A stretch of 5,480 nucleotides of DNA from Candidatus Spyradenecus faecavium (lineage in GTDB: Bacteria; Verrucomicrobiota; Kiritimatiellia; RFP12; DVOR01): positions 1 through 5,480 of the forward strand of contig DVOR01000248.1 of the NCBI GenBank assembly GCA_018713405.1, given 5' to 3'. The position numbers and the translations under genes are program-made. This document shows, one piece after another, positions 1-5,424 of this stretch (position 1 is its first letter; each line of letters opens with the position of its first letter). Under the pieces are notes generated by a model that made no database searches, had not been told where the DNA came from, and saw only the letters and a program-made list of their open reading frames with translations.

Positions 1-417
1 CTCGAGGGGCTCCCCGACAACCAGCACTACATCAAGCGCCTCTGCGGCCGACCCGGCGACACCGTCGCGCTCAGGCCCGGGGACTCCTACCTCTACGTCA
101 ACGGGGAGCGCGCCAGGAGCCCGCGGTTGCTGGAGTTCATCGCCCGCCACGGCCGCCCCTGGGAGGGTTCCCCGCCCTACCCCGGCTATCAGCCGCGCCC
201 CGTCTACGCCCCGGGCCCGGACGGCCGCCCCCTCCCCGTGCCGGCGCCCGCGCAGACCTTCGACCTCGGTCCCGGCGAGTATCTCGCCCTCGGCGATAAC
301 TCCGACAACAGCCTGGACAGCCGCTACTGGGGCGCCGTCCCCGCCGAGAACCTGCTCGGCCCCGCCACCTTCGTCCACTGGCCTTTCACCTCTCCCCGTT
401 GGGGGAGCATCCGATAG
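1..417 (+). CDS. lepB: Signal peptidase I, C-terminal part (partial at left edge)
   Basis: Type I signal peptidase is a membrane-bound serine protease with a Ser/Lys dyad that removes signal peptides from exported proteins outside the cytoplasmic membrane. The frame is open from base 1, and 138 codons are visible before a TAG stop. Box D is seen at visible residues 10-21 (YIKRLCGRPGDT), with the presumed general-base lysine at visible residue 12. Box E follows near residues 97-107 (GDNSDNSLDSR, then YWG). The transmembrane anchor and catalytic serine lie outside the window. Between boxes D and E there is a Pro/Tyr/Arg-rich insert of roughly 45-50 residues (about 40-90), longer than in compact signal peptidases. 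Its stop codon overlaps the ribosome binding site of glf, suggesting co-transcription. The family call is secure. The partial state is due to the window edge, not to gene damage. Confidence 0.95.
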   Translation, partial: LEGLPDNQHYIKRLCGRPGDTVALRPGDSYLYVNGERARSPRLLEFIARHGRPWEGSPPYPGYQPRPVYAPGPDGRPLPVPAPAQTFDLGPGEYLALGDNSDNSLDSRYWGAVPAENLLGPATFVHWPFTSPRWGSIR

Positions 418-426
418 GAGGTCCCC
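416..426 (+). promoter_or_regulatory. Ribosome binding site of glf
   Basis: A perfect AGGAGG at 416-421 lies five bases before the ATG at 427. It overlaps the TAG stop of lepB (415-417), so ribosomes finishing lepB are placed on the glf start site. This fixes the glf start and suggests translational coupling. Confidence 0.85.
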
Positions 427-1593
427 ATGTCCCAGCCCACCCTTCCCCCGCCCTCCGCGTATGACGTGCTGATCGTCGGCGCCGGCCCTTGGGGGTGCGT
501 CGTCGCCCGCGAGCTGGCCGAGGCCGGCAAGCGCGTCCTCGTCCTCGAGGCCCGGAGCCTGCCCGGCGGCAACGCCCGCAGCGCCGTCGACCCCAAGACG
601 GGCATCGAGTGCCACTGCTACGGCGCCCACATCTTCCACACCTCCGACCAGGGCGTGTGGGACTACGTGAACCGCTTCGTCTCCTTCACGGGCTACCGCC
701 ACCGCGTCCTCACCAAGCACGCCGGCCACACCTACTTCATGCCTCTGGGCTTGGCGTTGGTCAACGCCTTCTACGGCACCGACCTCACCCCCGCCGAGCT
801 CCCCGCCTTCATCGCCGCCGAGGTCGCCAAGGCCGGCCTCTCGGGCGAGCCCCGGAACCTCGAGGAGCAGGCCATCTCCCTCATCGGCCGCCCCCTCTAC
901 GAGGCCTTCATCAAGGGCTACACCCAGAAGCAGTGGAACGCCGACCCCAAGGACCTGCCGGCCTTCATCATCCGCCGCCTGCCCGTCCGCGTCAGCTACG
1001 ACACCGGTTACTTCTCCGACCCCTGGCAGGGCGTCCCGCTCCAGGGCTACCAGGCCCTCTACGAGCGCCTCCTCGACCACCCCGGCATCACCGTCCGCTA
1101 CGGCGTGGACTACCTCCCGCTCCGCGACGCGCTCCCCGCCGACAAGCCCACCTTCTACAGCGGCCCCATCGACGCCTACTTCGCCTTCCGCCACGGCCCC
1201 CTCCCCTGGCGCGGGCTCCGCTTCGAGTGGGAGACCAAGCCCGTCCAGGACTGGCAGGGCACCACCGTCATGAACTACGCCGACGCCGACGTCCCGTTCA
1301 CCCGCATCCACGAGTTCAAGCACTTCCACCCCGAGCGCAAGGCCGTCTTCGAGAGCGCCCAGACCGTCATCTGCCGCGAGTTCCCCGCCGACTGGAAGCC
1401 CGGCGACATCCCCTACTACCCCGTCAACACCCAGGCCTCCGCCGACCTCCTCGCCAAGTACCAGGCCGACGCCGCGCAGTGCCCCAACGTCGTCTTCGGC
1501 GGCCGCCTCGGCGAATACCGCTACTACGACATGGACAAGGTCATCCGCCGCGCCCTCGACCAAGCCCACGCCTGGCTCGACGCCCACCGCTGA
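427..1593 (+). CDS. glf: UDP-galactopyranose mutase
   Basis: This cytosolic FAD enzyme interconverts UDP-galactopyranose and UDP-galactofuranose, the donor for galactofuranose in surface polysaccharides. The 388-residue length is typical of bacterial Glf. An FAD-binding Rossmann motif GAGPWG is at residues 18-23, with the acidic end of the second strand at E41 and PGGNARS at 46-52. The family histidine motif reads YGAHIFHT at 65-72. The substrate region contains GYTQKQWN followed by the RRLPVR and YFSDPWQG stretches. The C-terminal signature is GRLGEYRYYDMD (359-370); R360, Y366 and D368 line up with the known Arg/Tyr/Asp active-site residues. Small departures from common family sequence are Ala for Gly in the histidine motif, Asn for Gly after KQW, and DPWQ for the usual DRYQ or DKYQ. 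The start is set by AGGAGG five bases upstream. It follows lepB after 9 bases and ends before a strong terminator. No glycosyltransferase gene is visible nearby. Confidence 0.97.
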   Translation: MSQPTLPPPSAYDVLIVGAGPWGCVVARELAEAGKRVLVLEARSLPGGNARSAVDPKTGIECHCYGAHIFHTSDQGVWDYVNRFVSFTGYRHRVLTKHAGHTYFMPLGLALVNAFYGTDLTPAELPAFIAAEVAKAGLSGEPRNLEEQAISLIGRPLYEAFIKGYTQKQWNADPKDLPAFIIRRLPVRVSYDTGYFSDPWQGVPLQGYQALYERLLDHPGITVRYGVDYLPLRDALPADKPTFYSGPIDAYFAFRHGPLPWRGLRFEWETKPVQDWQGTTVMNYADADVPFTRIHEFKHFHPERKAVFESAQTVICREFPADWKPGDIPYYPVNTQASADLLAKYQADAAQCPNVVFGGRLGEYRYYDMDKVIRRALDQAHAWLDAHR

Positions 1594-1605
1594 GCGCGGC
1601 GAGAC

Positions 1606-1639
1606 GAAAAAGCCCCGGCCTTTCGGTCGGGGCTTTTTT
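1606..1639. terminator. Bidirectional intrinsic terminator between glf and rpsU
   Basis: The arms agccccggcc (1611-1620) and ggtcggggct (1625-1634) pair over ten positions with one G-U, around a TTTC loop. A run of five A precedes the stem (1607-1611) and six T follow the first stem base (1634-1639), so the hairpin has a U-tract when transcribed in either direction. It lies 13 bases after the glf stop and 17 bases after the rpsU stop on the other strand, which suits a shared terminator for convergent genes. Confidence 0.93.
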
Positions 1640-1655
1640 GCCGTTGGGCGGGGGC

Positions 1656-1853
1656 TCACATCTGAGCCATCGCGGAACGGGAACGGGCGCGGATGCGAGC
1701 ACGCGCGGATTTGCGACGGGCCTTTTCGCAAGGCTTCTCGTAGTAACGGGTCGCACGGAGCTGCTTGATCAGACCCTCCTTGTCGAGGATCTTCTTCAGG
1801 CGCTTCAGGCCGCGCTCCACGGACTCGCCCTTTTTCAGACGAACCATGATCAT
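1656..1853 (-). CDS. rpsU: 30S ribosomal protein bS21
   Basis: bS21 is a small basic protein of the 30S subunit platform, close to the 3' end of 16S rRNA, that helps mRNA binding at initiation. The 65-residue product has the family pattern: a short beta-like start (MIMVRLKKGES), a helix (VERGLKRLKKILDKEG), the diagnostic region around RATRYYEKP, and an Arg/Ala/Ser-rich basic tail. The ATG at 1853 is preferred over the in-frame ATG at 1847 because AGGAGGTG (1861-1868, complement strand) sits seven bases before it. The gene is 66 bases after tcdA, with its own promoter and a hairpin in the leader, and it ends at the bidirectional terminator. bS21 is missing from Actinobacteria, which helps narrow the host. 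Confidence 0.95.
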   Translation of the reverse strand: MIMVRLKKGESVERGLKRLKKILDKEGLIKQLRATRYYEKPCEKARRKSARARIRARSRSAMAQM

Positions 1854-1860
1854 GTTTGCT

Positions 1861-1901
1861 CACCTCCTTTCGTAGTCTCCGCCGGGACTCCGGCGAATTG
1901 G
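1861..1901 (-). promoter_or_regulatory. rpsU leader with hairpin and strong Shine-Dalgarno
   Basis: The predicted mRNA leader is about 47 bases, from a start near 1901 to the ATG at 1853. It holds a perfect 6-bp hairpin, CGCCGG / CCGGCG with a four-base loop (1880-1895), then 11 bases, then an eight-base Shine-Dalgarno AGGAGGTG (1861-1868). There is no U-tract, so the hairpin is not a terminator of tcdA. It may protect the 5' end or take part in regulation of bS21 synthesis; that role is inferred, not shown. Confidence 0.6.
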
Positions 1902-1907
1902 CCGCAT

Positions 1908-1920
1908 AGTATAGCACAAT
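1908..1920 (-). promoter_or_regulatory. Extended -10 promoter of rpsU
   Basis: On the - strand the sequence is ATTGTGCTATACT: a TGC directly before TATACT (1908-1913) forms an extended -10. No good -35 hexamer is seen 17 bases upstream, as is usual for this promoter class. It lies just after the tcdA coding sequence, with its first base inside the tcdA stop codon. It shares 11 of 13 bases with the purC promoter. Confidence 0.7.
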
Positions 1921-2615
1921 CATCCCGCGGAGGAAAGGCTTTTTATCACGTCCGCGGCCAAAAGGAGACCGGCGGACGCGGTGACGGGCATGAGCGAGCC
2001 GAGCGGGGCTCCGGGAATCTGCGGCGCGGCGGGCTCGCGCGACCAGACGCACCGCACGCCCCGCTCGAGGCCGAGGGCGCGCAGCCCCTGCCGCACGCGG
2101 CGGGCCAGGGGGCAGACCTGCGTCTTGGAAAGGTCGGTGACGCACAGGGCCGAGGGGTCGCGCTTGCGCGCCGCGCCCATCGCCGACCACGCGGGGAGGC
2201 CGCGGCGCAGGCACTCGGCCAACAGGGCGAGCTTCGCGGGCACGTCGTCGATCGCGTCCACCACGGCCTGCGGCGCGGCGCGGTCGAGCAGGGCGCCCAC
2301 GTTCGCGGCGTCCACCCGCAGGCGCTCCGCCGTCGCGGCGCAGGTCGGGGCGACGTCGCGCAACCGCGCGGCGGTGGCGTCGGCCTTGGGCTGGCCGAGG
2401 ATGGAAAGGGCGGCGAAGGGCTGGCGGTTGAGGTTGGAGGGCTCGAAGACGTCGCCGTCCACGAGCCAGAGTTCCCCCACCCCGCTGCGGGCGAGCGCCT
2501 CGACGCACGCCCCGCCGACGGCCCCCAGCCCCACCACCAACACGCGGGCCGCGCGAAGGCGCGCCATCGCCTCGGCCCCCAACAGCGCCTCCGCGCGCAA
2601 CAAGGTCTCGCTCAT
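1920..2615 (-). CDS. tcdA: tRNA threonylcarbamoyladenosine dehydratase (E1-like, ThiF/MoeB superfamily)
   Basis: TcdA uses ATP to dehydrate the t6A37 modification of ANN-decoding tRNAs to its cyclic form ct6A. The 231-residue protein is E1-like. The ATP-binding GLGAVG is at residues 29-34, strand-end Asp53 is in LVDGD, and NLNRQ (61-65) holds the conserved Arg64. GQPKAD holds Lys77, and VDAIDD (119-124) is the usual acidic stretch. VTDLSKTQVCPLARRVR (159-175) matches the TcdA-specific VTDLAKT...PLA.K.R segment, which separates it from ThiF and MoeB. It is shorter than the roughly 268-residue E. coli protein, mainly in the C-terminal third. Its ATG overlaps the TGA of the upstream GH20 gene by four bases (ATGA), with GGAG eight bases before the start, so translational coupling is likely. 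The separate CsdA/CsdE partners are not in the window. A less specific HesA/MoeB/ThiF-like role is the main alternative. Confidence 0.9.
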   Translation of the reverse strand: MSETLLRAEALLGAEAMARLRAARVLVVGLGAVGGACVEALARSGVGELWLVDGDVFEPSNLNRQPFAALSILGQPKADATAARLRDVAPTCAATAERLRVDAANVGALLDRAAPQAVVDAIDDVPAKLALLAECLRRGLPAWSAMGAARKRDPSALCVTDLSKTQVCPLARRVRQGLRALGLERGVRCVWSREPAAPQIPGAPLGSLMPVTASAGLLLAADVIKSLSSAG

Positions 2616-4024
2616 AGGTCAGGCTCCAGGAACGCGCGCAGGGAGGCGTCAAGCTGCGCCCGCGGGCCGCGCGCCAGCCACAGCGCCTCCATCTCGCGGG
2701 CCAGGCGCGCGCGTTCGTCCGCCAAGCCCGCTTCGCCGAGCGCGCGCCGCACGGCCAACCGCTGCAGGCCCAACGCGTGGCGTGCCTCGCGGGCCAAAAG
2801 GGAATCGCCAAGCGCCGCGCCCGCCTCGGCCAACGCGTCCAGCTCCGCCACGGTCGCGCGCAGGGCCTCGTGGTCGAAGGCCGGGGCCTCGGCGCGCGGC
2901 AGGTTGTAGGCCCGGAAGAGAAGGGTCGAGTTGCCGGCCTCGGCCTTGGCGGTGCGGTAGGTGTCGCCCAGGCGCAGGAGGAAGCCGCCCAGCCCGGGCA
3001 CGCCCACCAGGCGGTCAAGGTCGTCCATCGTGCGGCCCGCGGCGAGGGCAAAGGCGGGCAGGCTCACGGCGAGGGGCTGCCAATGGCCCGCGTCGCCCCA
3101 GTCCACGAGGAGCAGGCCCTCCGCGCCGGATGCCTCGGCGTTGCGCAGGTTCGCCAGCAGGTTCGCGGTGCGCCCGCAGAAGGAACGCCACGAGGAGGTG
3201 CCCGGCGCGACGAGGGTGCGCAGGCCCGCGGCCCTCAGCGTCGCCACGCCGCCGGCCAGGTCGTCCGTCGCCTCGTAGCCCCAGACAACCCAATCCGCGT
3301 CGCCGAGGCGCTCGGCGGCCAGCGGGATGGCCTCGGGATGGCGCAGGAGCATGTCGGCCCAGAACTCGGGCCGCTTGCCGTGGCGCCGCGCGACGTCGGC
3401 CATGCGCGAGAGGTGGTCGACGTAGAGCCGCGCCTTGTCGCGCCCCGCGGAACGGCCTTGGCCCAGGTCGAAGACCTCGTCGCCGCCCAGGTTCGCCGCG
3501 TCGGCGTGGGGGAAGCAGGGCAGGAGCGCCTCGAGCAGCCCCTCGGCGAAGGCCACGGCCTCGGGGTCGGTGGGGCAGAGTCCCGTCGGAATCTCCTGGA
3601 CGCTCCCCCACGGCGTGCGCGCGCCCCCTTGCGGCAGTTCCGCGAAGCGACGGTACGTCGGCAGGCGGAACCACCGCTCGAAGTGGCCCAGGGTGTTTTG
3701 GTTCGGCACGAGGGTGACGCCGCGCGCCGCGCAGACGTCGCCCAACCGCAGGAGCGCCTCGGGCATGTAGGGGTCGATACCGCGCCAGACGGCCTCATGC
3801 CCCGGGTAGGCGAAGACGTTCTCGATGTAGAGTTCCAGCCGGTCGTAGCCGAGCGCGGCCAGCAGGCCGGCCAGCCATTCCAGCGTCTCGAGGGAGTAGA
3901 CCCGGTTGCGCGACACGTCCAGCATCACCCCGCGCGGGGCGCGTACAAAAAAGCCCCCCGGCGACGCGGGGCCGCGCGGGGGAACGTCAGCCGTGGGCAG
4001 ACCGCTCACAGCGTGGGGGCGCAC
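2612..4024 (-). CDS. Glycoside hydrolase family 20-like exo-beta-hexosaminidase
   Basis: GH20 enzymes remove terminal beta-linked N-acetylglucosamine or N-acetylgalactosamine by substrate-assisted catalysis. Numbering from the GTG at 4024 gives 470 residues. The catalytic barrel opens with RGVMLDVSRNRV (31-42). LGGDEVF (179-185) carries the Asp182-Glu183 pair expected of GH20, where the Glu is the acid and the Asp orients the acetamido group. Later barrel parts include FWADM (221-225), PGTSSW (274-279) and LLLVDWGDAGHW (304-315). About 125 residues of mostly helical sequence follow. There is no signal peptide and no domain ahead of the barrel, so a cytosolic enzyme acting on small imported sugars is likely. 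The start is uncertain. GTG 4024 has GAGG seven bases upstream and overlaps the purC end by 19 bases. GTG 4009 gives a 4-base GTGA overlap. ATG 3925 lies after a terminator-like element but cuts the first barrel strand. Substrate is not predictable from the sequence. Confidence 0.85.
   Translation of the reverse strand: MRPHAVSGLPTADVPPRGPASPGGFFVRAPRGVMLDVSRNRVYSLETLEWLAGLLAALGYDRLELYIENVFAYPGHEAVWRGIDPYMPEALLRLGDVCAARGVTLVPNQNTLGHFERWFRLPTYRRFAELPQGGARTPWGSVQEIPTGLCPTDPEAVAFAEGLLEALLPCFPHADAANLGGDEVFDLGQGRSAGRDKARLYVDHLSRMADVARRHGKRPEFWADMLLRHPEAIPLAAERLGDADWVVWGYEATDDLAGGVATLRAAGLRTLVAPGTSSWRSFCGRTANLLANLRNAEASGAEGLLLVDWGDAGHWQPLAVSLPAFALAAGRTMDDLDRLVGVPGLGGFLLRLGDTYRTAKAEAGNSTLLFRAYNLPRAEAPAFDHEALRATVAELDALAEAGAALGDSLLAREARHALGLQRLAVRRALGEAGLADERARLAREMEALWLARGPRAQLDASLRAFLEPDL
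3947..3982 (-). terminator. Terminator-like hairpin and U-run after purC, inside the 5' end of the GH20 gene
   Basis: Reading the - strand, a very GC-rich stretch that can fold as GCCCC (3972-3968) with GGGGC (3957-3953), or with longer alternatives, is followed at once by six T (3952-3947). It begins about 25 bases after the purC stop. This looks like an intrinsic terminator, yet in the GH20 reading frame it encodes Gly-Gly-Phe-Phe-Val. It may end part of the purC transcripts or act as an attenuator. A chance likeness in GC-rich coding DNA is possible. Confidence 0.5.
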
Positions 4025-4920
4025 GCCTCACCCTCGGTCAGGCGGCGGTAGCACTCGGCGTAGATGGCCTGCGTCTTGGCGATGACCTCGTCGGGCAGGG
4101 CCGGAGCCGGCGGCTGGTGGTTGAAGTGAATGGCATCGAGCCAATCGCGCACGAACTGCTTGTCCATGCTCGGCGGGTTCGCGCCCACGGCGTAGGTGGA
4201 CTTGTCCCAGAAGCGGGAAGAGTCGGGGGTCAGCGCCTCGTCGGCGAGGATTACGTTGCCGGCCTCGTCCAGGCCGAACTCGAACTTCGTGTCCGCCAGG
4301 ATGATGCCGCGGGCCTCGGCGTGCTCGGCGGCCGCCTTGTAGAGGGCGATGGAGAGGTCGCGCAGCTTGCCGGCCAGCTCCGCGCCGATGTCCTGCGCCA
4401 TGTGCTCGACGGTCACGGCCATGTCATGGTCGCCGATGGCGGCCTTGGTGGTCGGCGTGAAGAGCACCTCGTCGAGCTTGGAGGCATTCTGGTAGCCCGC
4501 GCGGAGCGGCTGGCCGTTGACCGTTCCGGACTTCTTGTACTCCGCCCAGCCCGAGCCGGTGAGGTAACCGCGCACGATGCACTCGTAGGGGACGACCTTC
4601 AGCTTGCGCACCAGCATGGAGCGGCCCTGGAGCTCGGGGAGCGCGTTGAACGGCGCGGGATACTCCGCCACGTTGTCCGTGATGAGGTGGTTCGGGCACA
4701 GCCCCGCGAGCTTGCGGAACCAGAAGACGGAGATGCCGTTGAGCACCTTGCCCTTGCCCGGGACGCCATCGTCCATGATCACGTCAAAAGCGCTCAGGCG
4801 ATCAGTCACCACGATGAGCATCTTGTCGCCCAAATCGTAGATGTCGCGCACCTTGCCCTGGATTTTCTGCGTGCCGGGGACCTCGATCTCCATCAGCGCG
4901 CCGCGTTTGTCAAACTTCAT
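4006..4920 (-). CDS. purC: Phosphoribosylaminoimidazole-succinocarboxamide synthase (SAICAR synthetase)
   Basis: PurC joins CAIR and aspartate with ATP to form SAICAR in de novo purine synthesis in the cytosol. From the ATG at 4920 it has 304 residues, the length of the longer SAICAR synthetase type also seen in yeast Ade1. Conserved parts in order are GKVRDIYD (22-29), LIVVTDRLSAFDVIM (35-49), PNHLITDN (76-83), ECIVRGYLTGSGW (113-125, first family signature), ILADTKFEFG (207-216, second signature) and LADEALTPDSSRFW (225-238). The frame stays open upstream to 5133, but that part is repeat and promoter sequence. The ATG at 4920 is chosen because AAGGAG lies five bases before it and a -10 element 26 bases before it. 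The Met at residue 10 has no ribosome binding site. The gene is first in a tight purC-GH20-tcdA row. No other pur gene is visible. Confidence 0.97.
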   Translation of the reverse strand: MKFDKRGALMEIEVPGTQKIQGKVRDIYDLGDKMLIVVTDRLSAFDVIMDDGVPGKGKVLNGISVFWFRKLAGLCPNHLITDNVAEYPAPFNALPELQGRSMLVRKLKVVPYECIVRGYLTGSGWAEYKKSGTVNGQPLRAGYQNASKLDEVLFTPTTKAAIGDHDMAVTVEHMAQDIGAELAGKLRDLSIALYKAAAEHAEARGIILADTKFEFGLDEAGNVILADEALTPDSSRFWDKSTYAVGANPPSMDKQFVRDWLDAIHFNHQPPAPALPDEVIAKTQAIYAECYRRLTEGEACAPTL

Positions 4921-4925
4921 ATCGG

Positions 4926-4958
4926 CTCCTTGTTGAACTCCCCCCATTATATCACAAT
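4926..4958 (-). promoter_or_regulatory. Extended -10 promoter and ribosome binding site of purC
   Basis: On the - strand ATTGTGATATAAT (4946-4958) holds a consensus TATAAT (4946-4951) preceded by TGA, an extended -10. No good -35 is seen at 4969-4974. Transcription would begin near 4939, giving a leader of about 19 bases with AAGGAG (4926-4931) five bases before the ATG. Such a short leader leaves little room for a riboswitch; none is seen. Confidence 0.75.
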
Positions 4959-4980
4959 GCCCGCCCCCTTTCCGCCCCCA

Positions 4981-5000
4981 CCCCGCCCAATAGGGCGGGG
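4981..5000. repeat. Perfect 8-bp GC-rich inverted repeat upstream of the purC promoter
   Basis: CCCCGCCC (4981-4988) and GGGCGGGG (4993-5000) are exact reverse complements around the loop AATA. There is no T-run on either side, so it is not a standard terminator. It lies just upstream of where a purC -35 element would be. Its centre CCCAATAGGGC resembles, on the other strand, units of the 9-base repeats at 5182-5217. Confidence 0.7.
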
Positions 5001-5016
5001 GAAAAGCATGGGGGAC

Positions 5017-5105
5017 ACAGAATGGCACGGAGGAGAACAGAGGCTCACAGAGGCCCACAATGACGCAAGGGGACCGCAGATTCCGCAGAGTGGGGCAGAT
5101 TAGAG
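5017..5105. repeat. Degenerate short repeats of the CACAGAGG / CGCAGATT type
   Basis: Related words recur at intervals of about ten bases: CACGGAGG, AACAGAGG, CACAGAGG and CACAATG between about 5026 and 5062, then CCGCAGATT, CCGCAGAG and GGGCAGATT up to about 5101. The copies are imperfect and no reading frame through them looks like a protein. They resemble the low-complexity intergenic repeats I recall from some PVC-group and similar genomes, a comparison from memory only. Confidence 0.5.
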
Positions 5106-5424
5106 ACGTGCTGCCACACGCAGTCCGCACCAAAAGCAGCTTGGCGGTCTAGAGGCTTGGACACTTGCTCTCGGCGCGCCATCCTAGTTGTCCTATTGGC
5201 CCAATTCGCCCTATCGCGTCGCCTGGCGTATCTTGGTCAGGCACGTCCGCAGGATGTGCCGAGGGTGCAGGGCGAACGGCGGGGGCGTGGGACCTGATCA
5301 CCTCTGCCGAGACGTGAGGCAGCGCCTCCATCCTCCTAACCAAGCCTCCAAACCTCCAAGTTCCCCAACTTCTGAATCCGTCCCGCCGAGAGGCGGATTC
5401 TGCATAAGTGTAGATGAATTTCCG
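5102..5424. other. Gene-free intergenic stretch with small repeats and inverted repeats
   Basis: I see no RNA gene and no reading frame with family character here. Open frames of up to about 96 codons on both strands are composed of repeat-derived, low-complexity residues and lack convincing ribosome binding sites. The stretch includes the 9-base repeats at 5182-5217 and a cluster of CCTCC words between 5325 and 5357 (CCTCCA at 5325, 5345 and 5353). It also includes a 7-bp inverted repeat GAATCCG (5374-5380) / CGGATTC (5394-5400) that competes with an inner CCGCC-GAGA-GGCGG hairpin. The inverted repeat has no T-run after it. Confidence 0.55.
5182..5217. repeat. Four degenerate 9-base tandem units (TCCTATTGG type)
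   Basis: The units TCCTAGTTG, TCCTATTGG, CCCAATTCG and CCCTATCGC follow each other without gaps at 5182, 5191, 5200 and 5209. They keep a pyrimidine start and an A/T centre. On the - strand this would read as an Ile-Gly-X repeat, but the frame has no other sign of coding. Confidence 0.55.

Noticed and set aside
1880..1895. Terminator for tcdA.
   Set aside because: The hairpin has no U-run after it and lies downstream of a good rpsU promoter, so it belongs to the rpsU leader.
489..2909. A very long open frame on the + strand across glf, the terminator, rpsU and tcdA, rich in Arg, Pro and Ala.
   Set aside because: It runs out of frame or antisense to genes with clear family motifs and crosses a terminator. 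Long stop-free frames are expected in such GC-rich DNA.
1981..4051. Long + strand open frames antisense to tcdA and the GH20 gene.
   Set aside because: They show no family motifs and have skewed composition; the opposite strand has the conserved GH20 and TcdA signatures.
4921..4945. Purine riboswitch before purC.
   Set aside because: The predicted leader is only about 19 bases, too short for a purine or PRPP riboswitch, and no aptamer-like pattern is present.
4921..5133. N-terminal extension of purC of about 71 residues.
   Set aside because: The extension would be encoded by the promoter, hairpin and repeats. The known family start region and the AAGGAG site fit the ATG at 4920.
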